DNA of 64,000 nucleotides from Anaerobutyricum hallii (GTDB lineage Bacteria; Bacillota; Clostridia; Lachnospirales; Lachnospiraceae), in assembly GCF_900209925.1 (NCBI RefSeq), contig NZ_LT907978.1, positions 1,361,219 to 1,425,218 of the forward strand. Reading direction: 5' to 3'. How positions within the stretch are numbered: position 1 is the stretch's first letter; each line of letters begins with the position of its first letter. The position numbers and the translations under genes were made by a program. Under the pieces are notes generated by a model that did not search any database, was not told where the DNA came from, and saw only the letters and a list, made by a program, of their open reading frames with translations. Positions 26,156 to 34,158 of this stretch are shown piece after piece.

Positions 26156-26674
26156 ATGAGAAGGATGTTGCTAATTGGACGAAGTGAAAGTGGGAAGACA
26201 ACGTTAAAACAGGTATTACGTGGAGAAAAGATTACTTATAAGAAGACACAGTATGTCAGCCAGTATGATTGTATTATTGATATGCCGGGAGAGTATGCTG
26301 AAAATATGGATTTATCACATACGATTGATTTATATGCGGCAGAATCCGATGTGGTAGGAATTGTTTTAAGTGCGACAGAACCGTATTCTTTATATCCTCC
26401 AAATGTAACACCACTTGGAAATAGAGATGAAGTGGGAATTGTAACTAAAATAGATCACTGGGCAGCTAATCCGCAGCAGGCAGCGGAATGGTTAAAGTTA
26501 ACCGGATGTAAAAAGATATTTTTTACAAGTTCTTATACAGGAGAAGGAATTGATGAGATTTTTGAGTTCCTTCGAGAAGAACATGACATCTGTCCAGTAG
26601 AAAAGGTTATGGATGCGCTTCACAAAGAAACATTTAAAAAACCAGCAGATCTTCCACATTATCACCTTCAGTAA
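26156..26674 (+). CDS. EutP/PduV-family small GTPase-like protein (first copy)
   Basis: A 172-residue P-loop protein of the EutP/PduV family, associated with ethanolamine and propanediol microcompartments. Walker A is GRSESGKTT (8-16), the DxPG motif is in IIDMPGEYAE, and the base-recognition motif is TKID instead of NKxD. FTSSYTGEGIDEIFEFL is the G5-like end. Family members have been linked to acetate kinase activity (EutP) and shell association (PduV). No eut or pdu enzymes are nearby. A paralog lies at 37473 and two EutL genes lie at 30171-31582. The ribosome site is GGGGGACG. Confidence 0.88.
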   Translation: MRRMLLIGRSESGKTTLKQVLRGEKITYKKTQYVSQYDCIIDMPGEYAENMDLSHTIDLYAAESDVVGIVLSATEPYSLYPPNVTPLGNRDEVGIVTKIDHWAANPQQAAEWLKLTGCKKIFFTSSYTGEGIDEIFEFLREEHDICPVEKVMDALHKETFKKPADLPHYHLQ

Positions 26675-26695
26675 TTTTAGGAGGAAAAGATATTT

Positions 26696-27625
26696 ATGAT
26701 ACTTCAGATTTTACTTTTATGTTTAGGGTTTGTATTTTTAGTAAAAGGTGCAGACTTTTTTGTAAATGGAGCTGCCGGAATTGCGGCGAAGCTGGGGATA
26801 CCTCAGTTGATCGTTGGACTTACGATTGTGGCAATGGGAACAAGCCTTCCGGAAGCTGCCGTCAGTATTACATCTGGTTTAAAAGGAAATGCAGGAATTA
26901 CAATCGGAAATGTTGTTGGCAGTAATATTATGAATGTTTTTGTGATTCTTGGAATTACAGCAGTTATTACAAATGTTGCGATTCAGAAATCCACATTATA
27001 TTATGAGATTCCGTTCATGATACTGGTTACATTGCTGATGATTTTTTTTGGAATGACCAGACAGGCAGTTAGTTTTGTAGAAGGTGTGATTTTCTGGATA
27101 TTATTTATCGCATTTCTTGCTTATCTTTTTGTTATGTCAAAAAAGAATAAAGTTTCAGAAGAAGAAGCCCAGTGTGATATGTCTTATTTAAAGTGTATCA
27201 TCTCCATCATTGCCGGAGGAATCATGGTTGTATGGGGAAGTGACCTTGTAGTTGATTCGGCATCGGCAATAGCAAGAACCTTTGGAATGAGTGAACGTTT
27301 CATTGGACTTACGATCGTAGCGTTTGGAACAAGCCTTCCGGAACTTGTTACTTCCGTAACAGCAGCCAAAAGTGGAAATGTTGGAATTGCGATCGGAAAT
27401 ATCGTAGGAAGTAATATATTTAATATTCTTTTTGTCATTGGAACAACTGCATTAATCTGTAATGTACCATTTGAAAGTAAGTTTTTGGTTGATTCAGCGG
27501 TAGCAGTAGCTGCAGGTGTTATTTTATGGCTTGGAACGATAAAGAATAAAGAACTTAGAAGACCCTGTGGAATTATAATGCTGTTAGCATATGCAGGATA
27601 TTTTGCATATTTATGTATGAATTAA
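26696..27625 (+). CDS. Calcium/sodium antiporter (CaCA family, YrbG type)
   Basis: A 309-residue membrane exchanger with the two inverted halves of the CaCA family. The alpha-1 repeat has GTSLPEAAVSI and GNVVGSNIMNV, the alpha-2 repeat GTSLPELVTSV and GNIVGSNIFNI, so both glutamates of the ion site are present. About ten helices are visible. It moves Ca2+ or another divalent ion against Na+ or H+ across the cytoplasmic membrane; the direct ion specificity is not shown. It follows the eutP-like gene by 21 nt, with AGGAGG, and may be co-transcribed with it. A palindromic terminator follows. Confidence 0.92.
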   Translation: MILQILLLCLGFVFLVKGADFFVNGAAGIAAKLGIPQLIVGLTIVAMGTSLPEAAVSITSGLKGNAGITIGNVVGSNIMNVFVILGITAVITNVAIQKSTLYYEIPFMILVTLLMIFFGMTRQAVSFVEGVIFWILFIAFLAYLFVMSKKNKVSEEEAQCDMSYLKCIISIIAGGIMVVWGSDLVVDSASAIARTFGMSERFIGLTIVAFGTSLPELVTSVTAAKSGNVGIAIGNIVGSNIFNILFVIGTTALICNVPFESKFLVDSAVAVAAGVILWLGTIKNKELRRPCGIIMLLAYAGYFAYLCMN

Positions 27626-27636
27626 GCGTGATAGGT

Positions 27637-27671
27637 AAAAAAATATGGCAGGAATTCCTGCCATATTTTTT
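27637..27671. terminator. Bidirectional terminator between antiporter and peptidase genes
   Basis: AATATGGCAGGAATTCCTGCCATATT is a perfect palindrome with A and T runs on both sides, here cited by its halves AATATGGCAGGAA and TTCCTGCCATATT. It serves convergent genes. Confidence 0.88.
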
Positions 27672-27672
27672 A

Positions 27673-28641
27673 TTAGCGAGAAGCGCAGTAAGCTGCGGCA
27701 TTACACCCGGTATCCCAGTAGGTACTGCTTCGGCTAAATGTGCTGATTTTTACCTTTCCAGCGGTCTGAGAAGCGTGGAGAACCTTTCCGTTTCCAAGAT
27801 AGATTCCAACGTGATTAGAACTACCTCGGTGGAATACCAAATCTCCGACGGTAACATTATGAACAGAGGAAACAGAATACAAGTAAGAATCCATGAGTTC
27901 AAGTTGTTCATAAGTAGTGTTACCGATATATTTGCCGGTTGCACTTTTATAGGCATCACGTACGAGGCTGGAACAATCGGCATAGCCTTTCTGGTCTCGT
28001 CTTGCCTGACTGTATTTGTTCCCAAGTCTGGTATGTGCATAAGAGATTGCTCTTGAGCGGTAGTTACCAGTAGAAACAGTAGGGGAAGTTTTAGCTGCTT
28101 TTTTTACTGGAGTATAACTTTTTCCAACGTAAATCCCATAAACATAACCCTTTTTTCCGGCAGAAGTTTTCACTTTTTTCCATGCACCTTTTGTAGTGCA
28201 GACAGTAACGCTTTGACCTGCGGACAAGCTTCCTTTAATACGTCCGGAAAAGGAGGGCTTCGCACGCATGTTTACGCTGCTGGCAGTGATTACTGCGCGG
28301 TAAGATGTGCTATTTGCAGAGGATGCAGAAGCCTTTTTGGAACTCTTAAGATATGTTTTATAAATATATCCTTTTACTCCATCTACTTTAACCGCAATCC
28401 AGTTACCTTTACTGCCTGTTCTAGTTACAGCTGTCCCGGCAGAAACAGAAGTGAGAATCTTTGAAGAGCCATTTGGCTTGGCTCGTATATTCACTCCGTC
28501 AGTAGTATACAGCCGTTGTGCGTGAACAAAAGTTGTTGGGAGCATCAGAAAAAGAAGAAGAGAAAAAAGTATTGCCTTATGATTCTTTTGAATAAATAAT
28601 GGCAGATGCACAACTTTTTTCGAGTGTTTGTTCGTGTTCAT
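27673..28641 (-). CDS. SH3-domain NlpC/P60 (C40) cell-wall peptidase
   Basis: Secreted peptidoglycan endopeptidase of 322 residues. The N-terminal signal segment AILFSLLLFLMLPTTFVHA is followed by two bacterial SH3 domains (GVNIRAKPNGSSKILTSVSAG, then SVNMRAKPSFSGRIKGSLSAG). A Lys-rich linker leads to the C-terminal NlpC/P60 domain. The catalytic Cys is in GYADCSSLVRDAY, the His in SNHVGIYLG, and the polar third residue in VLHASQ. It probably cleaves stem peptides during growth. GGAG lies 11 nt before the ATG. It is divergent from another C40 peptidase gene. Confidence 0.93.
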   Translation of the reverse strand: MNTNKHSKKVVHLPLFIQKNHKAILFSLLLFLMLPTTFVHAQRLYTTDGVNIRAKPNGSSKILTSVSAGTAVTRTGSKGNWIAVKVDGVKGYIYKTYLKSSKKASASSANSTSYRAVITASSVNMRAKPSFSGRIKGSLSAGQSVTVCTTKGAWKKVKTSAGKKGYVYGIYVGKSYTPVKKAAKTSPTVSTGNYRSRAISYAHTRLGNKYSQARRDQKGYADCSSLVRDAYKSATGKYIGNTTYEQLELMDSYLYSVSSVHNVTVGDLVFHRGSSNHVGIYLGNGKVLHASQTAGKVKISTFSRSSTYWDTGCNAAAYCASR

Positions 28642-28803
28642 TGGTGATACATCTCCTCATATGTAATTTATAATAAATTGTAACACATTTTACAGCAAAA
28701 ATTAAGAAATTTTTTCAAGGAAAACATTACATATTAAATTTTTTGTAATTATTTTAACTATCCTGATTTCCTGCATGATCGATATCGGAATATAAAAAGC
28801 ATA

Positions 28804-28882
28804 TTGGATAAAAAATAGATTCATGTTATGATGTTAGGGAAAATACCTTTTAATCCTAACATCATAACATGAATGTTTTTTT
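28804..28882 (+). promoter_or_regulatory. Perfect 19-bp hairpin overlapping a promoter-like sequence
   Basis: 28820-28838 is exactly complementary to 28855-28873, with a 16-nt loop and a T8 tract after it. The left arm contains TATGAT, which lies 17 nt after TTGGAT (28804-28809). It could be a terminator or attenuator in a longer leader, or an operator on the -10 box of the next gene. Confidence 0.6.
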
Positions 28883-28920
28883 TAATATTGCATAAAGCTA
28901 GAAGAAGGAGGCTGTGTACG

Positions 28921-30003
28921 GTGAAGAAGTATCCGGTTATAATAATATTTTTGATAACAATGTTACTTGTTTGTGGAGAGACGGTTATGGCGAAGGAACG
29001 TTTGGGAAAACCACAGGGGGTTCTTGCGAATGGAGTAGAAGATCGAGTCGTGATTTCATGGGAACCGGTAAAAAAAGCGGATGGGTATGAAGTTTTTGAA
29101 AAGGCAGAAGGAGAGAAAACGTTTACAAAGGTAAAAGTAACGAAAAAGAGGAAGATCGTTTTAAAGAAAAAAGCACGAGGCAGAAGGTATCAATACAAAG
29201 TAAGAGCATATCGAACGAAAAAGAAGGTCATTTACGGAAAGTTCGGGAAAAAGGTGGAGACGATGACAGCAAAGGATTCAACATCTACTATTAAGAACTT
29301 TTTGACAACGGCAATTACTCCGGTTGGATCAACAATGTATATATGGGGTGGTGGCTGGAATAAAGAAGATACCGGAGCTGGAAAGGATGGAGTTTTAATC
29401 GGTCTGAATCCGAACTGGCGTAATTTTTGCGGGAAACAGAAGGCATCTTATAACTACAGGAGACACAGATATCAATTTGGTGCAGGGCTTGATTGCTCCG
29501 GTTTTGTTGGCTGGAGCATCTATAATATAATGAAAACAAAGAATGGAAAGCCAGGGCATGGTTATGTTATGAAGGCATCGAAGATGGCATCATCTTTTGC
29601 GAAGTATGGATGGGGGACTTATAAAAGCGCAGCAGGGATCAAAGACTTTAAAGCCGGTGATGTTATGAGTTCATCTACCCATGTCTATATTGTTGTGGGA
29701 AGCTGTCAGGATGGGAGTGTTGTTTTAGTACATTCAAGTCCGGCAGGTGTTCGTTTGTCAGGTACTCCGAACAGACAGGGGAAAGCAGGAAGCGAAGCTG
29801 TAAGATTAGCAAAGGCATATATGAAGAAGTATTATCCGTCCTGGTATCGCCGCTATCCATCCTGTGGAAGGGGAATGAGTTATCTTACGGATTATGCTCA
29901 GTTCCGTTGGACAACAGGCAAGGGAAGCGTGTTAGATGATCCGGATTTATATCAGAATAAAACAGCAAAAGAAATATTACAAGATTTGTATAATAAAAAG
30001 TAA
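28921..30003 (+). CDS. Secreted C40/NlpC-P60-like peptidase with FN3-like domain
   Basis: A 360-residue exported protein. The signal peptide is VIIIFLITMLLVCGETVMA. An FN3-like domain follows (GVEDRVVISWEPVKKADGYE, very rich in Lys), then a C-terminal cysteine-peptidase domain with the Cys motif GLDCSGFVGWS, the His motif SSTHVYIVVG, and HSSPAGV as the likely third-residue region. The start is GTG 28921, 9 nt after AGGAGG; an in-frame ATG at 28873 lies in a hairpin arm and has no ribosome site. Peptidoglycan is the probable substrate. It is divergent from the other NlpC/P60 gene. Confidence 0.83.
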   Translation: MKKYPVIIIFLITMLLVCGETVMAKERLGKPQGVLANGVEDRVVISWEPVKKADGYEVFEKAEGEKTFTKVKVTKKRKIVLKKKARGRRYQYKVRAYRTKKKVIYGKFGKKVETMTAKDSTSTIKNFLTTAITPVGSTMYIWGGGWNKEDTGAGKDGVLIGLNPNWRNFCGKQKASYNYRRHRYQFGAGLDCSGFVGWSIYNIMKTKNGKPGHGYVMKASKMASSFAKYGWGTYKSAAGIKDFKAGDVMSSSTHVYIVVGSCQDGSVVLVHSSPAGVRLSGTPNRQGKAGSEAVRLAKAYMKKYYPSWYRRYPSCGRGMSYLTDYAQFRWTTGKGSVLDDPDLYQNKTAKEILQDLYNKK

Positions 30004-30170
30004 AGAAAAGAACATAAATTCACAGCCAAAGTAAAAAATAGTTTATGTTCATGGAAAGTGATTTATGATAAACTGGTAATTATTAAGAGCTGCTGCATGA
30101 TCATGATTGAAAAGCATCAGTGCTGCGTTTTATTAGTTAGATTAGAGAATTGAATTGTTAGGAGTACAAT

Positions 30171-30824
30171 ATGAGAAGGAGAATAGATGCTCATGTAGTG
30201 ATGGAAAAGATTATTCCACGAATTACAGAAGAATATCGGAAGTTATATGACATTCCTGAAGACCATGAAAGTATGGCTGTTTTTTCTGCAGATTGTGAGG
30301 ATGTTATGTGGCTTGCGGTAGATGATGCAACAAAGAAGGCTAAGATCAAGGTCATTCAGATTGAGACAGTCTATGGTGGTGTTGATCATTCCTGGAGCAG
30401 ATATGGGGGAGAGATTACAGCAATTATTTCCGGAGAGAAAGTTGCGGATGTAAAGAGTGGTCTTCATTATGCGAAAGATTATATAGAGAATAAATCAGGA
30501 AACTATCATCTGAACGAAGATGGTACGTTAGGATACTATGTGGATTATGTTCCAAGAATCGGAAAGTATTATCAGGAATCGTTAGGACTTAGCGAGGGAA
30601 CATCCATAGCATATCTGGTATCTGCACCGGTAGAGAGCATGTATGGCTTAGATAAAGCATTAAAAGCAGCAGATGTAAAGATTGCGGAATTATCTGAGAT
30701 TCCTTCGCGTGTTAATACGGGTGGAGCAATTGTTTATGGAACGGAATCTGCCTGTCGTTCTGCCGTTGAGGCATTTGTTGAAGGGGTAGAGTACTGTGCA
30801 TTTCATCCAATGGATATAGAGTGA
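30171..30824 (+). CDS. eutL: EutL-type microcompartment shell protein (first of tandem pair)
   Basis: A 217-residue tandem-BMC protein of the EutL kind, which forms trimeric pseudohexagonal tiles with a gated pore in microcompartment shells. Matches to EutL include LAVDDATKKAKIKVI, SRYGGEITAIISGEKVADVKSGL and AYLVSAPVESMYGLDKALKAADV, and the C-terminal GTESACRSAVEAF. It is more diverged than the next gene, and the IPSRVNTGG segment departs from EutL. It has an AGGAG ribosome site. It is followed by a family 2 repeat, then the second EutL gene. No microcompartment enzymes are encoded nearby. Confidence 0.9.
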   Translation: MRRRIDAHVVMEKIIPRITEEYRKLYDIPEDHESMAVFSADCEDVMWLAVDDATKKAKIKVIQIETVYGGVDHSWSRYGGEITAIISGEKVADVKSGLHYAKDYIENKSGNYHLNEDGTLGYYVDYVPRIGKYYQESLGLSEGTSIAYLVSAPVESMYGLDKALKAADVKIAELSEIPSRVNTGGAIVYGTESACRSAVEAFVEGVEYCAFHPMDIE

Positions 30825-30845
30825 GATTTTTGTGGAAAACAGAGA

Positions 30846-30906
30846 TTTTATCTCAGTCGAGAAGACTCCCACCTCTTTCAGGTGGTGAGTGACGGCCCGA
30901 CTTGAA
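30846..30906 (+). repeat. Palindromic element family 2, short copy between EutL genes
   Basis: Same 61-bp unit as at 14250, with two changes near the right end (GACGGCCCGACTTGAA). It separates the two EutL genes and ends 22 nt before the second start codon. Confidence 0.85.
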
Positions 30907-30928
30907 TAGTAATGAAAGGATTTAATTT

Positions 30929-31582
30929 ATGAAGATTGTAAAGATGGAGACACATATGCTCAGCCAGAAAGTGATTGCAAATGTGACGGCTGAGTTTGCA
31001 AGAGTATATAATATACCGGAAGGACATACAAGTGTTGGTTTCTTTTCTACGGATAATGATGATATTGGGTATCTTGCAGTAGATGATGCAAGCAAGAAGG
31101 CAAATATTAAGCTGATTCATGCACAGACGTATTACGGAGGTTCTATTTGTTCCTGGAGTAAGTACGGCGGAAGTGTATTTGTTCTTTTTTCCGGTCCGAA
31201 GGTAGAAGACGTGAAGAGTGGACTTCGCTACATAAAAGATTTTATAGAGAATCATTCGGAACTTTGTAACTTTGATGGAGATGAGGGAACAGCGTTCTAT
31301 GCACAGACGATTCCAAGACCGGGAAAGTATTTTCAGGAATGGTGTGATATTAAACCAGGAGAATCTTATGCATATCTTGTAGGAGGTCCGATTGAGACAA
31401 ACTATGCATTGGATAAGGCGTTAAAGGCAGGCAATACCCGGGTAGCAAGATACTGGTATCCGCCGTCACACGCAAACTCAAGTGGGGCAGTGCTTGCTGG
31501 AACAGAATCTGCCTGCCGGGCAGCAACGACTGCTTTTATCGAGGCTTTGGAGTATGCGATAAAGAATCCACTTGAAATATAA
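30929..31582 (+). CDS. eutL: EutL-type microcompartment shell protein (second of tandem pair)
   Basis: A 217-residue tandem-BMC shell protein, close to enterobacterial EutL. ANVTAEFARVYNIPEGHTSVGFFS matches its N-terminus (seen as NADFARELKLP-like in EutL). YLAVDDASKKANIKLIHAQ, YGGSVFVLFSGPKVEDVKSGL, AYLVGGPIETNYALDKALKAG and YPPSHANSSGAVLAGTESAC are the further hallmarks. The ribosome site is AAAGGA. It would form pore-bearing tiles, perhaps mixed with its neighbour. The tandem pair is unusual, since eut operons generally carry one eutL. The aspS promoter starts 12 nt after the stop. Confidence 0.93.
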   Translation: MKIVKMETHMLSQKVIANVTAEFARVYNIPEGHTSVGFFSTDNDDIGYLAVDDASKKANIKLIHAQTYYGGSICSWSKYGGSVFVLFSGPKVEDVKSGLRYIKDFIENHSELCNFDGDEGTAFYAQTIPRPGKYFQEWCDIKPGESYAYLVGGPIETNYALDKALKAGNTRVARYWYPPSHANSSGAVLAGTESACRAATTAFIEALEYAIKNPLEI

Positions 31583-31593
31583 GAAAAAATTTC

Positions 31594-31622
31594 TGGACAT
31601 TTTTTTTAAGCTGTGGTAGACT
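31594..31622 (+). promoter_or_regulatory. aspS promoter
   Basis: TGGACA (31594-31599), 17 nt, TAGACT (31617-31622), placing transcription start near 31629 at the head of the T-box leader. Confidence 0.6.
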
Positions 31623-31628
31623 GAGTAA

Positions 31629-31915
31629 GATTTGATGTAAAGGCAATGACGAAGAGAAGTAGTGAGAATTATCGCTTTCAGAGAGTGGGGGATGGTGAGA
31701 ACCCTGCAGAATGAATTTTCATGAATAACACTTTACCAGCCGCAATCTGAACAAAGGTCTGCAAAACGGACACGAGCAGACTGATCAGTAGGTGCGCCGT
31801 AACTGTGCGTTAGACAGAAGTTGGTTTTGAGTGACTGTTTTATATAAAGACAGTAATTCAGGTGGTACCGCGGAATCATCCGTCCTGAACTAGTTATAGT
31901 TCAGGACGTTTTTTT
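31629..31915 (+). ncRNA. T-box riboswitch leader of aspS, apparent Asn specifier
   Basis: The T-box sequence GGTGGTACCGCGG lies at 31861-31873, followed by the terminator stem GTCCTGAACTA (31882-31892) with TAGTTCAGGAC (31897-31907) and a T-run. Stem I contains the AGTAG/GAA loop-E pair (GAA at 31723-31725) and the distal AGAGAG and GGTGAGAACC elements. After GAA and one spacer base, the specifier position reads AAC (31727-31729) followed by A. That is an asparagine codon rather than GAC or GAT for aspartate. Uncharged tRNA would favour the antiterminator and aspS expression. Confidence 0.9.
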
Positions 31916-31946
31916 GTTTTGTCCTAGTCAAGAAGACTTGAGTAAG
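31913..31946 (+). repeat. Possible decayed family 2 repeat after the T-box terminator
   Basis: TTTTGTCCTAGTCAAGAAGACTTGAG resembles the joined ends of family 2 (ATCTCAGTCGAGAAGACT and CGACTTGAA); here it is cited as TCCTAGTCAAGAAGACT. Like the other copies, it starts on a terminator T-run. Confidence 0.3.
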
Positions 31947-31994
31947 CAATAAAGTTGTATTAAAAGTTGTATTATAAGAAGGGAGATTAGATAA

Positions 31995-33746
31995 ATGAAC
32001 ATATCAAACATTTACAGAGACAGAACTCTTGATATGATGAATGAAGAGAATGTTGGCGAAACTGTCCGCGTGGCAGGCTGGGTAGAGAATATCCGAGATC
32101 ATGGTGGGGTATCTTTTATTGATTTAAGAGATATGTATGGTGTCCTTCAGGTTGTAATGAGAGATACTACTTTACTAGAAGGAATCAATAAAGAGGATTG
32201 CATTTCTCTTGAAGGTGTGATTGAGCATAGAGATGAGGAAACATATAATCCAAAGATTCCGACCGGAACAATTGAATTAGAAGCACACAAAGTAGACTTA
32301 CTTGGAAAGGTATATAAGCAGCTTCCGTTTGAGGTCATGACTTCTAAAGAAAATCATGAGAATGTACGTTTAAAATATCGTTATCTTGATTTGAGAAATA
32401 AAAAAGTAAAAGATAACATGATTTTCCGTTCTAAAGTTATCAGCTTTTTAAGACAGAAGATGACAGATATGGGATTTTTGGAAATTCAGACTCCAATTCT
32501 TTGCGCTTCTTCTCCAGAAGGTGCAAGAGATTATATCGTGCCATCCAGAAAATACAAAGGGAAGTTTTATGCGCTTCCACAGGCACCACAGCAGTATAAG
32601 CAGCTTCTTATGGTATCTGGATTTGATAAGTATTTCCAGATTGCTCCATGTTTTCGTGATGAAGATGCCAGAGCAGACCGCTCTCCAGGAGAATTTTATC
32701 AGTTAGACTTTGAAATGAGTTTTGCAACACAGGAAGATGTATTCCGCGTAGGAGAAGAAGTTCTTACAGCAACATTTGAAAAGTTTGCACCAGAAGGAAG
32801 TGTTGTAACAGCAGCTCCTTATCCGGTAATCAGCTACAAGCAGGCAATGCTTGAGTTTGGTTCTGATAAGCCGGATTTAAGAAATCCGCTTCGTATTGTA
32901 GATGTGACAGATTTCTTCCAGAGATGTACATTTAAACCATTCCATGGTCAGACTGTTCGTGCAATTAAAGTATCAAATAAGATGTCGAAAGGTTTCCATG
33001 AGAAACTTCTTAAGTTCGCGACATCGATTGGAATGGGCGGACTTGGCTATCTTGAAGTAAAAGAAGATTTAAGTTATAAAGGACCAATCGATAAGTTTAT
33101 TCCGGATGATATGAAGGCAGAGATTCGTGAAATCGCTGGTCTTAAAGGTGGAGATACGATTTTCTTTATCGCAGATAAAGAAAAACAGGCAGCTCTTTAT
33201 GCAGGACAGCTTCGTAATGAATTAGGACAGCGTCTTGATTTATTAGAGAAGAATGCATACCGCTTCTGTTTTATTAATGATTTTCCAATGTATGAGTATG
33301 ATGAAGAACAGAAAAAAATCATCTTTACTCACAATCCATTCTCTATGCCACAGGGTGGTTTAGAAGCGTTAACAACAAAGGATCCATTGGAATTACTTGC
33401 TTATCAGTATGATATCGTATGTAATGGTGTAGAGCTTTCTTCTGGAGCGGTAAGAAACCATAATCTTGATATCATGGTAAAAGCTTTTGAAATCGCAGGA
33501 TATACGGAGGAAGATTTAAAAGAGAAATTTGGTGCACTTTACAATGCATTCCAGTATGGTGCGCCGCCACATGCCGGTATGGCACCTGGTGTAGATCGTA
33601 TGATCATGCTGCTTCGCAATGAAGAAAATATTCGTGAGGTTATTCCATTCCCTATGAATGGTAATGCACAGGATGTTATGTGCGGAGCACCAAATGAAGT
33701 TTCTGAAATGCAGCTTCGGGAAGTACACATTAAAGTAAGAAAGTAA
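31995..33746 (+). CDS. aspS: Aspartyl-tRNA synthetase, bacterial type
   Basis: Class II synthetase of 583 residues that charges tRNA-Asp with aspartate. It has an N-terminal OB anticodon-binding domain, motif 2 around FRDEDARADRSPGEFYQLD, an inserted GAD domain, and motif 3 GMAPGVDRMIMLL. The anticodon domain reads ENIRDHGGVSFIDLRD; His36 occupies the position where, to my knowledge, non-discriminating enzymes carry His and discriminating ones Leu. With the AAC specifier in its leader, this suggests it also makes Asp-tRNA(Asn) for amidation by GatCAB. The ribosome site is AAGGGAG. Confidence 0.96.
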   Translation: MNISNIYRDRTLDMMNEENVGETVRVAGWVENIRDHGGVSFIDLRDMYGVLQVVMRDTTLLEGINKEDCISLEGVIEHRDEETYNPKIPTGTIELEAHKVDLLGKVYKQLPFEVMTSKENHENVRLKYRYLDLRNKKVKDNMIFRSKVISFLRQKMTDMGFLEIQTPILCASSPEGARDYIVPSRKYKGKFYALPQAPQQYKQLLMVSGFDKYFQIAPCFRDEDARADRSPGEFYQLDFEMSFATQEDVFRVGEEVLTATFEKFAPEGSVVTAAPYPVISYKQAMLEFGSDKPDLRNPLRIVDVTDFFQRCTFKPFHGQTVRAIKVSNKMSKGFHEKLLKFATSIGMGGLGYLEVKEDLSYKGPIDKFIPDDMKAEIREIAGLKGGDTIFFIADKEKQAALYAGQLRNELGQRLDLLEKNAYRFCFINDFPMYEYDEEQKKIIFTHNPFSMPQGGLEALTTKDPLELLAYQYDIVCNGVELSSGAVRNHNLDIMVKAFEIAGYTEEDLKEKFGALYNAFQYGAPPHAGMAPGVDRMIMLLRNEENIREVIPFPMNGNAQDVMCGAPNEVSEMQLREVHIKVRK

Positions 33747-34158
33747 TTTCATTATGGGGAGATTTATTTCCCTGTTAATAGTATCAGATCCGCTTATTTG
33801 TGAATTGACAGTAGGAACTAAGCGATAAGTAGGTTTGAAATAAGAAATGAAGTTAGGAGAGGATTATGTAAAGTGATCCCCTCCTTTTTTTTCGACAGGT
33901 TAGCCTTCGGATAAGAAAAGAATGTGATTTCAAATGAAAAGTATAATGTAAGTTATATAAAGAGAAAAAAGTTCTTTTTGAGAAAAAATATACAATAAAT
34001 AGAAAACTAACGGGGATATTATTGAAAAAATAACTAAAAAACAAGAAAAACCGTCTATAAACTTGTTTATAACAATAAAAAACATTTACAAACAAAAGCA
34101 TTTTTTAGATAATAAAATTAATATTTCATAAAGAAAAATAAGTCATAGGAGGATGAGT
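33747..34158. other. Intergenic region between aspS and hppA
   Basis: It holds one terminator-like hairpin, GGAGAGGAT (33856-33864) with ATCCCCTCC (33876-33884) and a T8 tract, about 110 nt after aspS. The remaining 270 nt before hppA are very AT-rich, with A-tracts around 33990-34130. I see no clear promoter, ORF or riboswitch in it. Confidence 0.6.
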
